Positions 16,959-26,033 of a stretch of DNA of 64,000 bases are shown here, piece by piece. Every line of letters begins with the position of its first letter. Positions within the stretch are counted from its first letter, which is position 1. The notes under the pieces are model-generated. The model ran no database searches. It saw nothing but the letters and a program-made list of their open reading frames with translations, and was not told the origin of the DNA. The stretch covers positions 1-64,000 of the forward strand of contig JAKFUS010000041.1 of assembly GCA_021732605.1 (NCBI GenBank). The letters are read 5' to 3'. A program made the position numbers and the translations under genes. The stretch is from Betaproteobacteria bacterium (GTDB lineage: Bacteria > Pseudomonadota > Gammaproteobacteria > Burkholderiales > SG8-41).

Positions 16959-17774
16959 GTGCCCTCCGCAAACCTGATTGAAATCAAGGACGTCAATTTC
17001 GCCTACGGGCGGCGTCCGATACTCACCGGCATCAACATGACCATCCCGCGCGGCAAGGTCGTGGCGCTGATGGGGATCAGCGGTTCGGGCAAGACTACCT
17101 TGCTGCGACTGATCGGCGGTGTGATGAAACCGACCTCCGGTGAGGTCTGGGTGGATGGCGTATGCACCAGCGCGCTGGATCAGGAAGGCATTTACAAGTT
17201 GCGCCGGCGCATGGGCATGCTGTTCCAGTTCGGCGCGCTGTTCACTGACCTGTCGGTGTACGACAACGTGGCTTTCCAGATGCGCGAACATGCCAACCTT
17301 CCGGAAAGCATGATCCGCGATCTGGTGATGATGAAGCTGCACGCGGTGGGCCTGCGCGGCGCGCACCAGCTGATGCCGGCGGAACTGTCGGGCGGCATGG
17401 CGCGGCGGGTGGCGCTGGCGCGGGCGATTGCGCTGGATCCGATGATCATGATGTATGACGAACCGTTTACCGGACTGGATCCGATTTCGCTGGGCGTGAT
17501 TGCCAACCTGGTGCGTGAATTGAACGACACGCTGGGTACCACCTCGCTGGTGGTGACGCATGACGTGCAGGAGGCGCTCGACGTGGTGGATTATGTGTAT
17601 TACCTGTCCGACGGCAAGATGAAGGCGCACGGTACGCCGGAAGAGTTGCGCGCCAATGCCGATCCGCTGGTACGCCAGTTCGTCAATGGTGAGGCCGAGG
17701 GGCCGGTGGCCTACCAGTACCCGAGCGGTGATTACGCCACGGAACTGAAATTGGGGGGGCGCCGTGCCGCATAG
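16959..17774 (+). CDS. mlaF: Phospholipid ABC transporter ATP-binding protein MlaF
   Basis: MlaF powers movement of phospholipids between the inner membrane and the periplasmic carrier MlaC. Visible motifs are Walker [30 protein letters not shown], signature [14 protein letters not shown], Walker [12 protein letters not shown] and H-loop VVTHDVQEA. The C-terminus has [16 protein letters not shown], matching the MlaF extension that contacts MlaB. The start is GTG 16959. The stop overlaps the mlaE start by 11 bp, so the two are coupled. Confidence 0.95.
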   Translation: MPSANLIEIKDVNFAYGRRPILTGINMTIPRGKVVALMGISGSGKTTLLRLIGGVMKPTSGEVWVDGVCTSALDQEGIYKLRRRMGMLFQFGALFTDLSVYDNVAFQMREHANLPESMIRDLVMMKLHAVGLRGAHQLMPAELSGGMARRVALARAIALDPMIMMYDEPFTGLDPISLGVIANLVRELNDTLGTTSLVVTHDVQEALDVVDYVYYLSDGKMKAHGTPEELRANADPLVRQFVNGEAEGPVAYQYPSGDYATELKLGGRRAA

Positions 17775-18558
17775 AAGCCTGCCCACGATACGCAGCATCG
17801 GCGCCAACGCCATCGACAATGTTTTGCGCCTCGGTTACGCCGCGCGGTTTATCGGCCTGACGCTGGCGCATTCCGGCACGGCCTTTGTGCGGCCGCGGCT
17901 GATCATTCGCGAGCTCTATTACACCGGCGTGCTGTCGATGGTCATCATCCTGGTGTCAGGCATGTTCGTCGGCATGGTGCTCGGCCTGCAGGGTTACCAG
18001 ACGCTGACCACTTACGGCTCCGAATCGGCGCTCGGTGTGCTGGTTGCGCTGTCGCTGGTGCGCGAGCTGGGTCCGGTGGTGTCGGCGCTGCTGTTTGCCA
18101 GCCGTGCCGGCTCGGCGATGACCGCAGAGATCGGCCTGATGAAGGCCACCGAACAACTGTCGGCGATGGAAATGATGGCGGTGGATCCGATTGCGCGCGT
18201 GGTGGCGCCGCGCTTCTGGGCCGGCGTGCTGTCGATGCCGCTACTGGCGGCGATGTTCAGCGCGATGGGCGTGTTCGGCGGTTATGTCGTCGGCGTGGTG
18301 CTGATCGGTGTCGACGAGGGTTCGTTCTGGTCGCAGATGCAGAGCGCGGTCGATGTGCGCGAGGACATCGTCAACGGCGTGATCAAGAGTTTTGTGTTCG
18401 GCGTTGCGATCACCTGGATCGCGTTGTTCGAAGGTTATGACGCGCCGCCGACCGCGGAGGGCGTTTCGGGCGCCACGACGCGCACCGTGGTAACTTCGTC
18501 GCTGGCGGTGCTGGCGCTGGATTTTATCCTGACTTCTTTCATGTTCAGTGCTGCTTAA
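17764..18558 (+). CDS. mlaE: Phospholipid ABC transporter permease MlaE
   Basis: The protein has the expected 264 residues for the MlaE/Ttg2B permease. An N-terminal amphipathic segment precedes about five or six membrane helices. Family signatures include [43 protein letters not shown] and [17 protein letters not shown], and it ends [22 protein letters not shown]. It forms the membrane core with MlaF, MlaD and MlaB. The start is GTG inside the end of mlaF. Confidence 0.95.
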   Translation: MPHRSLPTIRSIGANAIDNVLRLGYAARFIGLTLAHSGTAFVRPRLIIRELYYTGVLSMVIILVSGMFVGMVLGLQGYQTLTTYGSESALGVLVALSLVRELGPVVSALLFASRAGSAMTAEIGLMKATEQLSAMEMMAVDPIARVVAPRFWAGVLSMPLLAAMFSAMGVFGGYVVGVVLIGVDEGSFWSQMQSAVDVREDIVNGVIKSFVFGVAITWIALFEGYDAPPTAEGVSGATTRTVVTSSLAVLALDFILTSFMFSAA

Positions 18559-18563
18559 AATGT

Positions 18564-18616
18564 ACAAAGACGCACAGATTTACAAAGGTACATAGATTTC
18601 CAAAGGTGCTTAAATT
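18564..18616 (+). repeat. Three imperfect 18-bp tandem repeats upstream of mlaD
   Basis: Units at 18564, 18582 and 18600 follow the pattern (A/C)CAAAGRYGCAYAGATTT with changes. The third unit ends directly at the mlaD ATG and supplies an AAGGTG ribosome site. Confidence 0.75.
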
Positions 18617-19090
18617 ATGGAACGTTCAATGCTGGATTTATGGGTGGGTCTGTTTGTGGTCGCGGGTATCGCCGCGCTGGTGATCCTCGCCTTCAAGGTC
18701 GGCAACATGTCGAGCCTGGGCGGCGACGAGACTTATCAGATCACGGCCAACTTCGACAACATCGGGGGCCTGAAGCCGCGCGCGCCGATCAAGAGCGCCG
18801 GCGTGGTTGTCGGCCGCGTGACGGCGATCAGCTTCAACAACGAACGTTTCACCGCCAAGGTGACGCTGGCGGTGGAGCAGAACTACAAGTTTCCCAAGGA
18901 CACCACGGCGTCGATACTGACCTCCGGCCTGCTCGGCGAACAATACGTCGGGCTGGAGGGCGGTGGCGACGACCAGATGCTGAAGGCCGGCGATAATATC
19001 CGCCTGACGCAGTCGGCCGTGGTGCTGGAAAAACTGATCAGCCAATTCCTGTTTGATAAGGCGGCCGAAGGGGCGCCGGCGAAAAAATAA
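18617..19090 (+). CDS. mlaD: Phospholipid-binding MCE protein MlaD
   Basis: A single N-terminal membrane helix (LWVGLFVVAGIAALVILAF) is followed by one MCE domain: YQITANFDNIGGLKPRAPIKSAGVVVGRV and then ASILTSGLLGEQYVGLEGG. MlaD forms a hexameric ring on MlaFE that passes lipid to MlaC. A length of 157 residues is normal for the betaproteobacterial form. The gap to mlaC holds a heptad repeat rather than mlaA, which is found at this position in some related operons. Confidence 0.95.
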   Translation: MERSMLDLWVGLFVVAGIAALVILAFKVGNMSSLGGDETYQITANFDNIGGLKPRAPIKSAGVVVGRVTAISFNNERFTAKVTLAVEQNYKFPKDTTASILTSGLLGEQYVGLEGGGDDQMLKAGDNIRLTQSAVVLEKLISQFLFDKAAEGAPAKK

Positions 19091-19092
19091 AG

Positions 19093-19155
19093 TAATTGGT
19101 AATTGGTAATTGGTAACTGGTAACTGGTAATGAGTAATGGGTGATGGTTAATGAG
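19093..19155 (+). repeat. Nine contiguous 7-bp repeats between mlaD and mlaC
   Basis: The 63 bp divide exactly into heptamers: TAATTGG three times, TAACTGG twice, then TAATGAG, TAATGGG, TGATGGT and TAATGAG. This is the clearest array of the seven-base-period family. It lies 2 bp after the mlaD stop. Confidence 0.9.
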
Positions 19156-19212
19156 CGGAAAACTTACGCGCAGCGCGTAGGGTGAGCTAAGCGCAGGTTA
19201 ACGGAGTGATTT

Positions 19213-19830
19213 ATGTATAAGTTATTGTTTTTATTGATATTTTCGTTTTTTACCGGTGTTGTGAATGCGGCTGAAGCAATGACCGCACCTGACGTGCTGG
19301 CACGCAGCGTCACGGACGAAGTGCTGGTGGCGTTGCGCAACGACAAGGCCATTCAGGCCGGTGACCTGAAAAAAGCGCGCGACCTGATTGAAGGCAAGAT
19401 TGCGCCGCATTTCAATTTTGCCGGCATGGCGCAGCTCGCGGTGGGCAAAAACTGGAGCGCTGCGAATGCCGAGCAGCGCAAGGCGCTGATCGCGGAATTC
19501 CGCGCGCTGCTGGTGCAGACCTACACCGCGTCGCTGTTGCTCTACAAGGACCAGAAAATCGAATACCGTCCGCTGAAACTCGCATCCGATGACACTGACG
19601 TGCTGGTGCGTTCGCTGGTGCGCCAGTCCGGCGGCGGCGAGCCGGTGCAGGTCGATTACGGCATGGAAAAAACCGACGCCGGCTGGAAGGTCTACAACGT
19701 CAAGATCGGCGGCATCAGCCTGGTCGAGAGTTACCGCAGCACCTTCAACACCGAAATCCAGAAAAACGGCGTGGATGGCCTGATCAAGACGCTGCGCGAC
19801 AAGAACCGCGTTCTGGCATCGAACCAATGA
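19213..19830 (+). CDS. mlaC: Periplasmic phospholipid carrier MlaC
   Basis: A signal peptide, MYKLLFLLIFSFFTGVVNAAEA, precedes a Ttg2D/MlaC domain: APHFNFAGMAQLAVGKNWSAAN, EFRALLVQTYTASLL and VYNVKIGGISLVESYRSTFN. The protein shuttles phospholipid across the periplasm between outer-membrane and inner-membrane Mla parts. A good CGGAGTG ribosome site lies upstream. The codons of the signal peptide are unusually AT-rich and match the dispersed AT-rich motif, so the leader may derive from a repeat. Confidence 0.95.
   Translation: MYKLLFLLIFSFFTGVVNAAEAMTAPDVLARSVTDEVLVALRNDKAIQAGDLKKARDLIEGKIAPHFNFAGMAQLAVGKNWSAANAEQRKALIAEFRALLVQTYTASLLLYKDQKIEYRPLKLASDDTDVLVRSLVRQSGGGEPVQVDYGMEKTDAGWKVYNVKIGGISLVESYRSTFNTEIQKNGVDGLIKTLRDKNRVLASNQ
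19217..19243 (+). repeat. AT-rich IHF-like motif, copy 2 (signal peptide codons of mlaC)
   Basis: This 27-bp stretch differs by one base from the copy at 23453. It begins ATAAGTTATTG and ends TTGATATTTT. It has one mismatch to the IHF consensus. Confidence 0.6.
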
Positions 19831-19855
19831 TCAAGAGTCAGCATGATTAAATGCG

Positions 19856-20137
19856 ATGATTGAATGTAATCAGGGGCGCTGCACGCTGAAGGGCGCCGTC
19901 AATCTGGAAAACGCGCTGGCGCTGCGTGAAGAAGGCCTGCGACTGTTCACCGAACAGGACACCACGCTGGATCTGTCCGCTGTCACCGAAGTCGACTCCG
20001 CCGCGGTCAGCCTGTTGTTTGAATGGCGGCGCGCTGCCCTGGCCGCCAAGCGCCGCATCCGCTACGTCAATCTCCCGGACAATCTCACCAGCCTGGCCAA
20101 GCTCTACGGCGTTGCGGAAATCGTGAGCGCGGAGTAG
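19856..20137 (+). CDS. mlaB: STAS-domain protein MlaB
   Basis: This 93-residue STAS protein has VNLENALALREEGLRLF and the conserved loop LDLSAVTEVDSAAVSLLFEWRR. MlaB binds MlaF and activates the ATPase. Its position directly after mlaC completes the F-E-D-C-B order. ATG 19856 follows a second ATG (19852, out of frame) and has a weak ribosome site, so coupling to mlaC is likely. Confidence 0.9.
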   Translation: MIECNQGRCTLKGAVNLENALALREEGLRLFTEQDTTLDLSAVTEVDSAAVSLLFEWRRAALAAKRRIRYVNLPDNLTSLAKLYGVAEIVSAE

Positions 20138-20179
20138 CAGGGCAGGGCTTCATCTGCCTCCGCTTGCCCAGATCCGGCA

Positions 20180-21079
20180 ATGACCCCTGCCATCGAAGTC
20201 ACCAGCGTCACCAAGCATTACGGCAGCCTGCAGGCGCTGGCGGGCGTCAGCCTGAGCGTGGCACCGGGCGAATTTTTCGGCCTGCTCGGTCCCAACGGCG
20301 CCGGTAAAACCACACTGATCAGCATCCTTGCCGGACTGACGCGGCCGAGCAGTGGCACGGCGCGGATCATGGGCCATGATGTCACCGGTGCGTACCGCGA
20401 AGCGCGGCGCGCGCTGGGTGTGGTGCCGCAGGAACTGGTGTTCGATCCTTTTTTTACAGTGCGCGAGGCATTGACCATCCAGTCGGGTTATTTCGGCCTG
20501 CGCGACAACCGTGCATGGATTGATGAGGTCATCGCCAACCTCGACTTGACCGACAAGGCCGACACCAACATGCGTGCGCTGTCCGGTGGCATGAAGCGGC
20601 GCGTGCTGGTGGCGCAGGCGCTGGTACACAAGCCGCCGGTGATCGTGCTCGACGAACCCACCGCCGGCGTCGACGTGGAGTTGCGCCAGGCTTTATGGCG
20701 GTTCATCCGCAGACTCAATCGCGACGGCCATACCATCGTGCTGACCACGCATTACCTGGAAGAAGCCGAGGCCTTGTGTGGCCGGGTGGCGATGCTGAAA
20801 CAGGGACGCATCGTGGCACTCGACAAGACAGAGAATCTGCTGCGGCTGCATTCCGGTTGTTATGTCGAGCTGCGGCTGGGCGGCGCGCTGCCACAACAAC
20901 TGGAGTCGCTGGTGGCGGAACGGCGCGACGACGGAGCGATCCGCCTGGCACTTCCCGAATACGCGGAAGTGGAGCGGGTGATGGCGGCGCTGCGCGAGGC
21001 GCGGGTATCTGTCCAGGAAATGGAAATCATGCAGCCCGACCTCGAAGAAGTGTTTGTGCAGATTATGAGGAAAGCATGA
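20180..21079 (+). CDS. ABC-2 exporter ATP-binding protein (YadG-like)
   Basis: The order of motifs is VTSVTKHYGSLQALAGVSL, Walker A GPNGAGKTTLI, LSGGMKRRVLVAQALVH, Walker B IVLDEPTAGVD and H-loop LTTHYLEEAE. The C-terminal 80 residues (CYVELRLGG, EVERVMAALREARVSVQEMEIMQPDLEEVFV) form the accessory domain of drug- or polysaccharide-type exporter ATPases. The permease gene follows after a 77-bp inverted-repeat spacer. E. coli YadG is the nearest relative I can name; the substrate is unknown. Confidence 0.9.
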   Translation: MTPAIEVTSVTKHYGSLQALAGVSLSVAPGEFFGLLGPNGAGKTTLISILAGLTRPSSGTARIMGHDVTGAYREARRALGVVPQELVFDPFFTVREALTIQSGYFGLRDNRAWIDEVIANLDLTDKADTNMRALSGGMKRRVLVAQALVHKPPVIVLDEPTAGVDVELRQALWRFIRRLNRDGHTIVLTTHYLEEAEALCGRVAMLKQGRIVALDKTENLLRLHSGCYVELRLGGALPQQLESLVAERRDDGAIRLALPEYAEVERVMAALREARVSVQEMEIMQPDLEEVFVQIMRKA

Positions 21080-21080
21080 G

Positions 21081-21155
21081 GATTGAGGAGCGAGGATTGA
21101 GGATTGAGGCGTGGGGGGCGGTCTGCCCCTCAATCCGCAATCCTCAACCCTGAAA
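21081..21155 (+). repeat. Heptad-period inverted repeat between ABC ATPase and permease genes
   Basis: The left arm contains GATTGAG, GAGCGAG, GATTGAG, GATTGAG and GCGTGGG. The right arm contains CCTCAAT, CCGCAAT, CCTCAAC and CCTGAAA. The arms are complementary in the same seven-base register and fold into a long imperfect hairpin ending 1 bp before the next ATG. Confidence 0.85.
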
Positions 21156-21156
21156 A

Positions 21157-21912
21157 ATGACCGGCTTTTACACTCTGTTTTACAAGGAATGGCTGCGCTT
21201 CTGGAAGGTCAGTGTGCAGACCGTGCTGGCACCCGTGCTGACGGCGCTACTCTACCTGCTGGTGTTCAGCCACGCGCTGCGCGACCGCATCGAGGTTTTT
21301 CCCGGCGTCGATTACGCGATCTTCCTGATTCCGGGCCTTGCGATGATGTCGGTGCTGCAGAATTCCTTCGCCAATGCCTCGTCGAGCCTGATGCAGTCAA
21401 AAATGACCGGCAACATCGTGTTTGTGCTGCTGCCGCCGCTGTCGCACCGCGAGTTTTTCCTGGCCTACCTGCTGGCCGCAATTGCGCGCGGCGTCATCGT
21501 CGGCGCCGGCGTATTGTTCGCGGCGATCTGGTTCATTGACCTGCCGGCGGCACATCCCTTGTGGGTGCTGCTCTTCGGCATCGCCGGAGCCGCGGCGATG
21601 GGCGCGCTGGGCATCGTTGCCGGCATTTATTCGGACAAAATCGACCAGCTGGCGGCGTTCACCAATTTCATCATCCTGCCGCTGACCTTCCTGTCGGGTG
21701 TGTTTTATTCGATCCAGTCCTTGCCGGCATTCTGGCAGCTGGCATCGCACCTGAACCCGGTGTTCTACATGATCGATGGTTTTCGTTACGGTTTTTTTGG
21801 CACTTCCGATACTTCGCCGTGGCTGAGCCTGGCGATTGTCGGCGGCAGTTTTATCGCTTTATCATGGCTGACGCTGGCGTTGCTCAAATCGGGCTATAAG
21901 TTACGCCACTGA
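21157..21912 (+). CDS. ABC-2 exporter permease (YadH-like)
   Basis: The protein has 251 residues and six membrane helices. It opens GFYTLFYKEWLRFWKVSVQTVLAPVLTALLYLLVF and contains PGLAMMSVLQNSFANASSSLMQSKMTGNI and FIILPLTFLSGVFYSIQSLP, signatures of the ABC-2 permease family shared with YadH and Wzm-like proteins. It pairs with the preceding ATPase. There is no Shine-Dalgarno sequence; the start lies directly behind the right arm of the repeat. Confidence 0.9.
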   Translation: MTGFYTLFYKEWLRFWKVSVQTVLAPVLTALLYLLVFSHALRDRIEVFPGVDYAIFLIPGLAMMSVLQNSFANASSSLMQSKMTGNIVFVLLPPLSHREFFLAYLLAAIARGVIVGAGVLFAAIWFIDLPAAHPLWVLLFGIAGAAAMGALGIVAGIYSDKIDQLAAFTNFIILPLTFLSGVFYSIQSLPAFWQLASHLNPVFYMIDGFRYGFFGTSDTSPWLSLAIVGGSFIALSWLTLALLKSGYKLRH

Positions 21913-21936
21913 GGTCGCGACATTAAAGGGATTCAC

Positions 21937-22170
21937 ATGGTTACTCCAGACAGCATTAAACAATCCATCCTTGCGGGGCTCGACTGCCAGCATGTCGAAG
22001 TCGCGGGCGATGGCCATCACTGGGAAGCGGTGATTGTCAGTGCGGCGTTCCAGGGCAAAAACAAGGTGCAGCAGCATCAATTGGTTTACCAGGCGCTGGG
22101 CGACCGCATGCGCGAGGAAATCCACGCGCTGTCGATGAAGACCCTCACCCCGGAACAATGGCAGGGATGA
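21937..22170 (+). CDS. BolA/IbaG-family protein
   Basis: This short 77-residue protein has the BolA fold signature HVEVAGDGHHWEAVIVSAAFQGKNKVQQHQLVYQALGDRM. Position next to murA matches E. coli ibaG (yrbA). Family members bind Fe-S clusters with monothiol glutaredoxins or act in acid stress. The gene ends 9 bp before murA. Confidence 0.9.
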   Translation: MVTPDSIKQSILAGLDCQHVEVAGDGHHWEAVIVSAAFQGKNKVQQHQLVYQALGDRMREEIHALSMKTLTPEQWQG

Positions 22171-23433
<1,263 letters not shown>

Positions 23434-23452
23434 TGTATGGCGGCATAACCAA

Positions 23453-23479
23453 ATAAGTAATTGTTTTTATTGATATTTT
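23453..23479 (+). repeat. AT-rich IHF-like motif, copy 3 (downstream of murA)
   Basis: The stretch begins ATAAGTAATTG and ends TTGATATTTT. It differs by one base from copy 2, has one mismatch to the IHF consensus, and lies 20 bp after the murA stop. Confidence 0.6.
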
Positions 23480-23523
23480 ACGCTGATGTGCGTGTGACCG
23501 GTTTTTCTTGCGCCATATTAGAA

Positions 23524-23539
23524 CTTACACTAAAGTAAG
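23524..23539 (+). promoter_or_regulatory. Possible operator of the vapBC-like pair
   Basis: CTTAC and GTAAG form a 5-bp inverted repeat separated by six bases, about 30 bp upstream of the antitoxin start. VapB-type antitoxins commonly repress their own promoter at such sites. This is position-based inference. Confidence 0.3.
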
Positions 23540-23567
23540 GAAACATGTAATAAGAAAGGAATTTACA

Positions 23568-23807
23568 ATGACTGTCGCCGTATTGACCAGCAAGGGGCAG
23601 ATCACCATCCCCAAATCCGTGCGCGAGCGGCTGAAAGTCGATGCGGGCGACCGGGTCGAATTTGTCGAAAGTGCGCAGGGCGTGTTCACCTTGGTCGCGG
23701 CAACAAGCGACGTGCAGGCGTTGAAAGGCCTGATTCCCAAGCCCGGCAAATCAGTCAGTATCGACGACATGAATCGCGCCATCGCCCGAGCCGGTAGCAA
23801 GCGTTGA
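23568..23807 (+). CDS. AbrB/MazE-fold antitoxin (VapB-like)
   Basis: The swapped-hairpin DNA-binding motif is clear: VAVLTSKGQITIPKSVRERLKVDAGDRVEFVES. The C-terminal half is polar and would wrap the toxin. ATG 23568 is chosen because AGAAAGGA lies just upstream; the ORF-track start at 23508 adds residues with no family counterpart. The stop codon overlaps the toxin start in a TTGA junction, a typical coupled antitoxin-toxin arrangement. Confidence 0.9.
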   Translation: MTVAVLTSKGQITIPKSVRERLKVDAGDRVEFVESAQGVFTLVAATSDVQALKGLIPKPGKSVSIDDMNRAIARAGSKR

Positions 23808-24202
23808 TCGGTCTCGATACCAATGTGCTGGTCCGCTACGTGGTACAGGATGATCTGGCGCAATCCGCGGTCGCAACCCGGCTCATCGAAACGAAGCTGT
23901 CCCAGGACAACCCCGGGTTCGTCACGTCTGTAACGCTGTGCGAGCTCGCGTGGGTGCTCGCTGACTGTTATGGCGCGGATCGCCCGAAAATCGCCGCCGT
24001 AATTGAGACATTGCTGGCCACGCGACAGATCCGGGTAGAGCATGCTGATCGGGTGTGGCGGGCGTTGCGGGCCTGGAGCTCGGTCGCTGCGGATTTCAGT
24101 GATGCGCTGATCGGCGAGATCGTCGCTGATCATGGCGGGGAAAAAACGGTGACCTTTGATCGCAAGGCGGCAAGGCTGCCGGGGTTCGAGTTGTTGCAGT
24201 GA
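23804..24202 (+). CDS. PIN-domain toxin (VapC family)
   Basis: The acidic residues of a PIN nuclease are present: LDTNVLVRYVVQDD, then TLCELAWVL, then DFSDALIGEI and TFDRKAARLPGF. VapC toxins cleave specific tRNAs or rRNA with Mg2+. The start is TTG 23804 within the antitoxin stop. Nothing suggests that the toxin is inactive. Confidence 0.9.
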   Translation: MIGLDTNVLVRYVVQDDLAQSAVATRLIETKLSQDNPGFVTSVTLCELAWVLADCYGADRPKIAAVIETLLATRQIRVEHADRVWRALRAWSSVAADFSDALIGEIVADHGGEKTVTFDRKAARLPGFELLQ

Positions 24203-24542
24203 AGAAAATATCGGCCGATGGAGGTATATCGACCACGGCCAGTTTTTTGGTCATGCAATCATTCAGCCGCATGGCACTTCGTCCCTGAATCCGCCATTCT
24301 TAGCAGGGCGCCCCGTGCGCGACTACTGGCTGAGCAAACTGTTCTTTGATTTTGCAGGATCCGGCGAAGACTGTCTAGTTTTGCGCAGGACGCGCACCGG
24401 TGCTGGATCGTTATACGTTGAATACGGAAGTGCGTGCGGTGGTGGAGACGACGCGGCGTACCTGTCGCAACGGGTAAATCCGTATCTGCCGTTTCTATTT
24501 CCTGGTTGCTGGCATCCGCTGATTCTAGCGATCCGAGTAATG
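24203..24542. other. Intergenic stretch with no recognisable gene
   Basis: The 340 bp between the PIN toxin and the ankyrin gene contain only an unconvincing plus-strand frame with no family features. I see no tRNA, terminator or repeat here. It may be decayed accessory DNA. Confidence 0.5.
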
Positions 24543-25385
24543 TTATTCAGTGGCGCCGTGTTTGGTGAGCCATTCGATGTACGTGGCAAAGGTTTTTTGA
24601 ATTCGTGCATCCTGCGGTCCCATGAGTCTCTGCATGAGGCGCTGATGGTAAAGCAAGGTCTTGCCTGACTTTTCTCTCGTGTTAATCCGGGCACCGGCTT
24701 TCAACAGCGCTTCCGCATTTTCCCATCTGTGGGGAGGTACATCGAACAGCGGGGTTTGACCTACGCTGTCGTTGGCCTCGATATCAGCGCCGCGCTTGAT
24801 CAATAGCATGATGATTAGCGGTGTGGAAGATGCGGCTGCAAAGTGCAGTGGCGTTCTCTTTGTCGGTGAGGAAGCATTCCAGAGCATGACAACCATGCGC
24901 TGTTGGGGGTCATTGGATTCTGGAACCAGTGGTTTCGGAGTGTATGCTTGATTCAAGCGTGCGCCTTTATCGATCAGCAAGACGACAATCTCTTCATTCG
25001 GTAGATCATGCGTAACTGCAGCGATCAGTGGCGGACGGCTGAAAGAGAAATTTTCAATATCGCGTGCCTCGTTCACATCGGCCCCTTTGGCGATCGCATA
25101 CGCAATTTGTTGGATGTTGCGATTGCGAATCCCGTCAAAGAGCAACCATTCATCGATGGAGACGCCTTTTTCTGCCAGTGCCTTTTCGAGATAAGGGTTT
25201 GGTTTGGGTGGGTCAAACGCAAAGGCATTGCTGGCGGCTATTATCAATGTGGCTAGTGTCATCGAAAAAAAGATGACCCTGCGACAAAGTGCAGAAATTA
25301 GATCTTCTAAGGTCTTTTTTCGCTTGGGAATGGCTGTGCCGACCGGTTTCGGTGGGGTAATCGAAGATTGGGAGGTTATTTCCAT
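24543..25385 (-). CDS. Exported ankyrin-repeat protein
   Basis: The N-terminus is basic (PKRKKTLEDL) and has a hydrophobic export segment, VIFFSMTLATLIIAASNAFAF. Three or four ankyrin-like repeats follow: IQQIAYAIAKGADVNEARD, EEIVVLLIDKGARLNQAY, RTPLHFAAASSTPLIIMLLIKRGADIEANDS and TPLFDVPPHRWENAEALLKAGARINTREKSGKTLLYHQ. Such proteins mediate protein contacts; no enzyme domain is visible. ATG 25385 is used because it overlaps the end of the upstream gene. GC content is lower than in the neighbouring core genes, which suggests acquired DNA. Confidence 0.75.
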   Translation of the reverse strand: MEITSQSSITPPKPVGTAIPKRKKTLEDLISALCRRVIFFSMTLATLIIAASNAFAFDPPKPNPYLEKALAEKGVSIDEWLLFDGIRNRNIQQIAYAIAKGADVNEARDIENFSFSRPPLIAAVTHDLPNEEIVVLLIDKGARLNQAYTPKPLVPESNDPQQRMVVMLWNASSPTKRTPLHFAAASSTPLIIMLLIKRGADIEANDSVGQTPLFDVPPHRWENAEALLKAGARINTREKSGKTLLYHQRLMQRLMGPQDARIQKTFATYIEWLTKHGATE

Positions 25386-25849
25386 TCTGAAATTGCAAGC
25401 CCTAAAGGTTCTGGACACAGTTGTGCATCCGCGCCTTTGGGGTTGTATGCCTCCAACACCTGTTTCAGTTTCGGGCTGATTTCAACGCGCGTGACGCGTT
25501 GTCCATCGTATTCGCAGTAGATATCCGCATCTCCTCCCCGAACCCACATCAGTTTTCCGTTGGTAAATCTAACCTCAAAGATTTTCGCGTTATCGCTATA
25601 CGTACCTATCCACCGTGTCAGGCAGCCAGTGAAGTTTGAGGGCACTGTTGCGGGGTCCGGGTAGGCGATGAACATCTCGCGCATTACAGCAGTTTGGGGC
25701 GGGACTCTCAGTCCACAGGTATTACCTTCGCTCCATTGCTGCTGGCCTTGGGCAGACGAGGCAAGGGCTATCGACAAGAAGAGGACGATTCTTCCCATCG
25801 CGAGGCGGGCAGGCATTTGAGATATCTTGTACACAAACCATGCGCGCAT
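25376..25849 (-). CDS. Small secreted protein of unknown function
   Basis: A signal peptide (MGRIVLFLSIALASSAQG) leads to a mature domain of about 125 residues with four cysteines (TCGLRVPP, GCLTRW, YCEYDG, LCPEP), probably disulfide-bonded. I recognise no family. The gene overlaps the ankyrin gene by about 10 bp, so the two form a unit, perhaps an exported protein and its partner. AAGGG lies eight bases before ATG 25849. Confidence 0.6.
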   Translation of the reverse strand: MRAWFVYKISQMPARLAMGRIVLFLSIALASSAQGQQQWSEGNTCGLRVPPQTAVMREMFIAYPDPATVPSNFTGCLTRWIGTYSDNAKIFEVRFTNGKLMWVRGGDADIYCEYDGQRVTRVEISPKLKQVLEAYNPKGADAQLCPEPLGLAISEWK

Positions 25850-26033
25850 AATTCGCGCCCTTGTCTTGGGTTTGTTTCAAAGGCGGTGGCCCGTAGCTCA
25901 GCGGGACGATATTACACTTGATCAAGTTCATTATCGGCGTGTGACATGAGTACAGTGGGTTTCTTGGCCGAGGCGGTGGGCGAGGCTACCCGATGTTTAT
26001 ATATCGTATTGTTTTTATTATATTTATTACAGC

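Noticed and set aside
24156-24668. 170-residue plus-strand ORF after the PIN toxin
   Set aside because: It overlaps the toxin and the ankyrin gene on the other strand, has no family features and no ribosome site.
25888-25960. Possible tRNA gene starting GGCCCGTAGCTCAG
   Set aside because: Only the acceptor and D-arm start look like a tRNA; no anticodon stem, T-arm or closing acceptor strand follows. Kept only as a possible remnant in a finding.
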